In this document: one piece after another, positions 5,760 through 6,413 of the stretch
Layout of the letters: the number at the start of each line of letters is the position of its first letter
Position numbering within the stretch: the stretch's first letter is position 1
Assembly (NCBI GenBank): GCA_021809235.1
Contig: JAKBAG010000173.1
Location: forward strand, 1 to 6,413
Source: Acidobacteriota bacterium
Lineage (GTDB): Bacteria; Acidobacteriota; Terriglobia; Terriglobales; Acidobacteriaceae
Length of the DNA stretch: 6,413 nt
Reading direction: 5' to 3'
Program-made: the position numbers and the translations under genes
Notes under the pieces: generated by a model
The model's database searches: none
What the model saw: only the letters and a program-made list of their open reading frames with translations
Told to the model about the DNA's origin: nothing

Positions 5760-6413
5760 TTTTGCTGTCCAGAGGGGTTCTCCGGACTATTGGTACCCGG
5801 GCTGCCGGTATTGGGACTGCTGTTGCCTGGGTTGCCTGTGTCGGGGTTGTCGTTGTCAGGGTTGCTGGTGTTTGGTTCAGTTGCTTCCAGTCCTGTAATG
5901 ATCTTCGTATGCATACTGCTTCCCGTCAAATTCGCCAGCACTGCAGTCGTTCCCAGCAGATACCGAGGCAGAAAGGCATCCGGGAGCGTATCCGCTCCAG
6001 GAAAGAATGCTGCCACCGACATGATGCATACTGCCGCCAGAACAATTCCGCGGACTAACCCCAGCAAGCCACCAAACACTCCGTCTGCCTGGGATACCTT
6101 AGTCCATGCACCTTCATGGTGGTGGGCGTGGATCACCTCATGATCGTGCACTTCCGGCTTCTTACCCTTTTTGTCCTCGTGACCACGATCATGGTGCAGC
6201 ACCTGCCACACTTCATGCTGAATCGCGTGAGCCAGTACATTGAAGGCAATCAGAACAATGAAGACCTGAAGGATGAACCAGGTGGCATTGGCTGCCTCCA
6301 GACTGTGCACCATGGGAGCCAGTTCCTTGGCAAACCGTTGGAAGTTTCTGCTGGCAAACTCAATGCCGATGATCATTCCCACCAGAGAGATCATCGCGCG
6401 AACCGCACCACCG
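5756..6413 (-). CDS. cvpA: CvpA-family inner-membrane protein, N-terminus outside window
   Basis: The visible part is 218 residues of a CvpA (colicin V production) family membrane protein. The frame is open to the window edge (GGAVRAMISLVGMIIGIEFA), and GAVRA-ISLVG matches the end of the family's first hairpin, so the ATG at 6394 is internal and the first membrane segment is missing. Two further membrane segments are clear: TWFILQVFIVLIAFNVLAHA (bases about 6224-6283) and GLLGLVRGIVLAAVCIMSVA (about 6008-6067). Between them sits a charged insert with nine histidines (6116-6196), longer than the usual short CvpA loop. After FLPRYLLGTTAVLANLTG comes a disordered tail built of pentapeptide repeats ending in proline, encoded by a 15-bp tandem repeat. 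CvpA proteins are linked to envelope integrity and to colicin V export in E. coli, but the molecular function is unsettled. It is the first visible gene of the minus-strand run. Confidence 0.85.
   Translation of the reverse strand, partial: GGAVRAMISLVGMIIGIEFASRNFQRFAKELAPMVHSLEAANATWFILQVFIVLIAFNVLAHAIQHEVWQVLHHDRGHEDKKGKKPEVHDHEVIHAHHHEGAWTKVSQADGVFGGLLGLVRGIVLAAVCIMSVAAFFPGADTLPDAFLPRYLLGTTAVLANLTGSSMHTKIITGLEATEPNTSNPDNDNPDTGNPGNSSPNTGSPGTNSPENPSGQQN
5784..5873. repeat. 15-bp tandem repeat (six diverged copies) encoding the CvpA tail
   Basis: Six units of 15 bases lie end to end at 5784, 5799, 5814, 5829, 5844 and 5859. The best-matched three are GGGTTGCCTGTGTCG, GGGTTGTCGTTGTCA and GGGTTGCTGGTGTTT. 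On the coding (minus) strand each unit supplies one pentapeptide ending in proline (NTSNP, DNDNP, DTGNP, GNSSP, NTGSP, GTNSP). The unit is a multiple of three, so copy-number changes would keep the frame. Confidence 0.8.

Noticed and set aside
5024..6058. A 344-codon open frame on the + strand across the HAD, Fis-type and cvpA genes
   Set aside because: It runs antisense to three genes with clear family motifs, shows no recognisable domain, has an unnatural composition rich in Cys, His and Gln, and has no supporting ribosome-binding site. It is a mirror frame of well-coded genes.
6392..6394. ATG at 6394 as the start of the CvpA-family gene
   Set aside because: The frame continues to the edge and encodes GGAVRA directly before it, matching the family's internal sequence; the usual first membrane helix would be missing if this were the start.

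Overview
The window looks like an ordinary chromosomal segment of a moderately GC-rich, Gram-negative, didermal bacterium. A secretin and two proteins with Sec-type signal peptides show that it has an outer membrane and a periplasm. The style of several proteins (a stand-alone Fis-type HTH protein of about 93 residues, a TPR-secretin carrying the 'VPQIQYEDLGL ... LPGLGDIPGM' pattern, and a CvpA with a polar tail) suggests Acidobacteriota, probably Terriglobia/Acidobacteriaceae. That assignment comes from recognising protein families and was not tested by a search.

The left part is on the + strand. It holds the C-terminal part of a glutamine-dependent NAD+ synthetase (nadE, cut by the window edge). 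After 57 bases comes an exported two-domain DsbA-like thiol oxidoreductase (active site CPHC) that begins at a TTG codon. A perfect 12-bp hairpin at 1733-1762 separates this gene from the convergent minus-strand block.

The rest is a tightly packed minus-strand run, read right to left: a CvpA-family membrane protein (cut by the right edge), a small Fis-type HTH protein, a HAD-superfamily phosphatase, a TPR-containing secretin, and a class I SAM-dependent methyltransferase. After an 80-base gap downstream of cvpA, the gaps are 18 bases, a 4-base ATGA overlap, and 39 bases, so the last four genes are probably one operon. The ribosome-binding site of the secretin lies in a small hairpin at the ATGA overlap, which suggests that its translation is coupled to the HAD gene. 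The secretin has no recognisable type II secretion, type III secretion or type IV pilus partner in the window and so is an 'orphan' here.

No tRNA, rRNA, CRISPR array or mobile element was seen. The most notable points are the orphan secretin coupled to a phosphatase, the histidine-rich insert and 15-bp tandem-repeat tail of CvpA, and a 9-bp inverted repeat in front of the Fis-type gene. I see no clear sign of a wholly new defence or mobile system.
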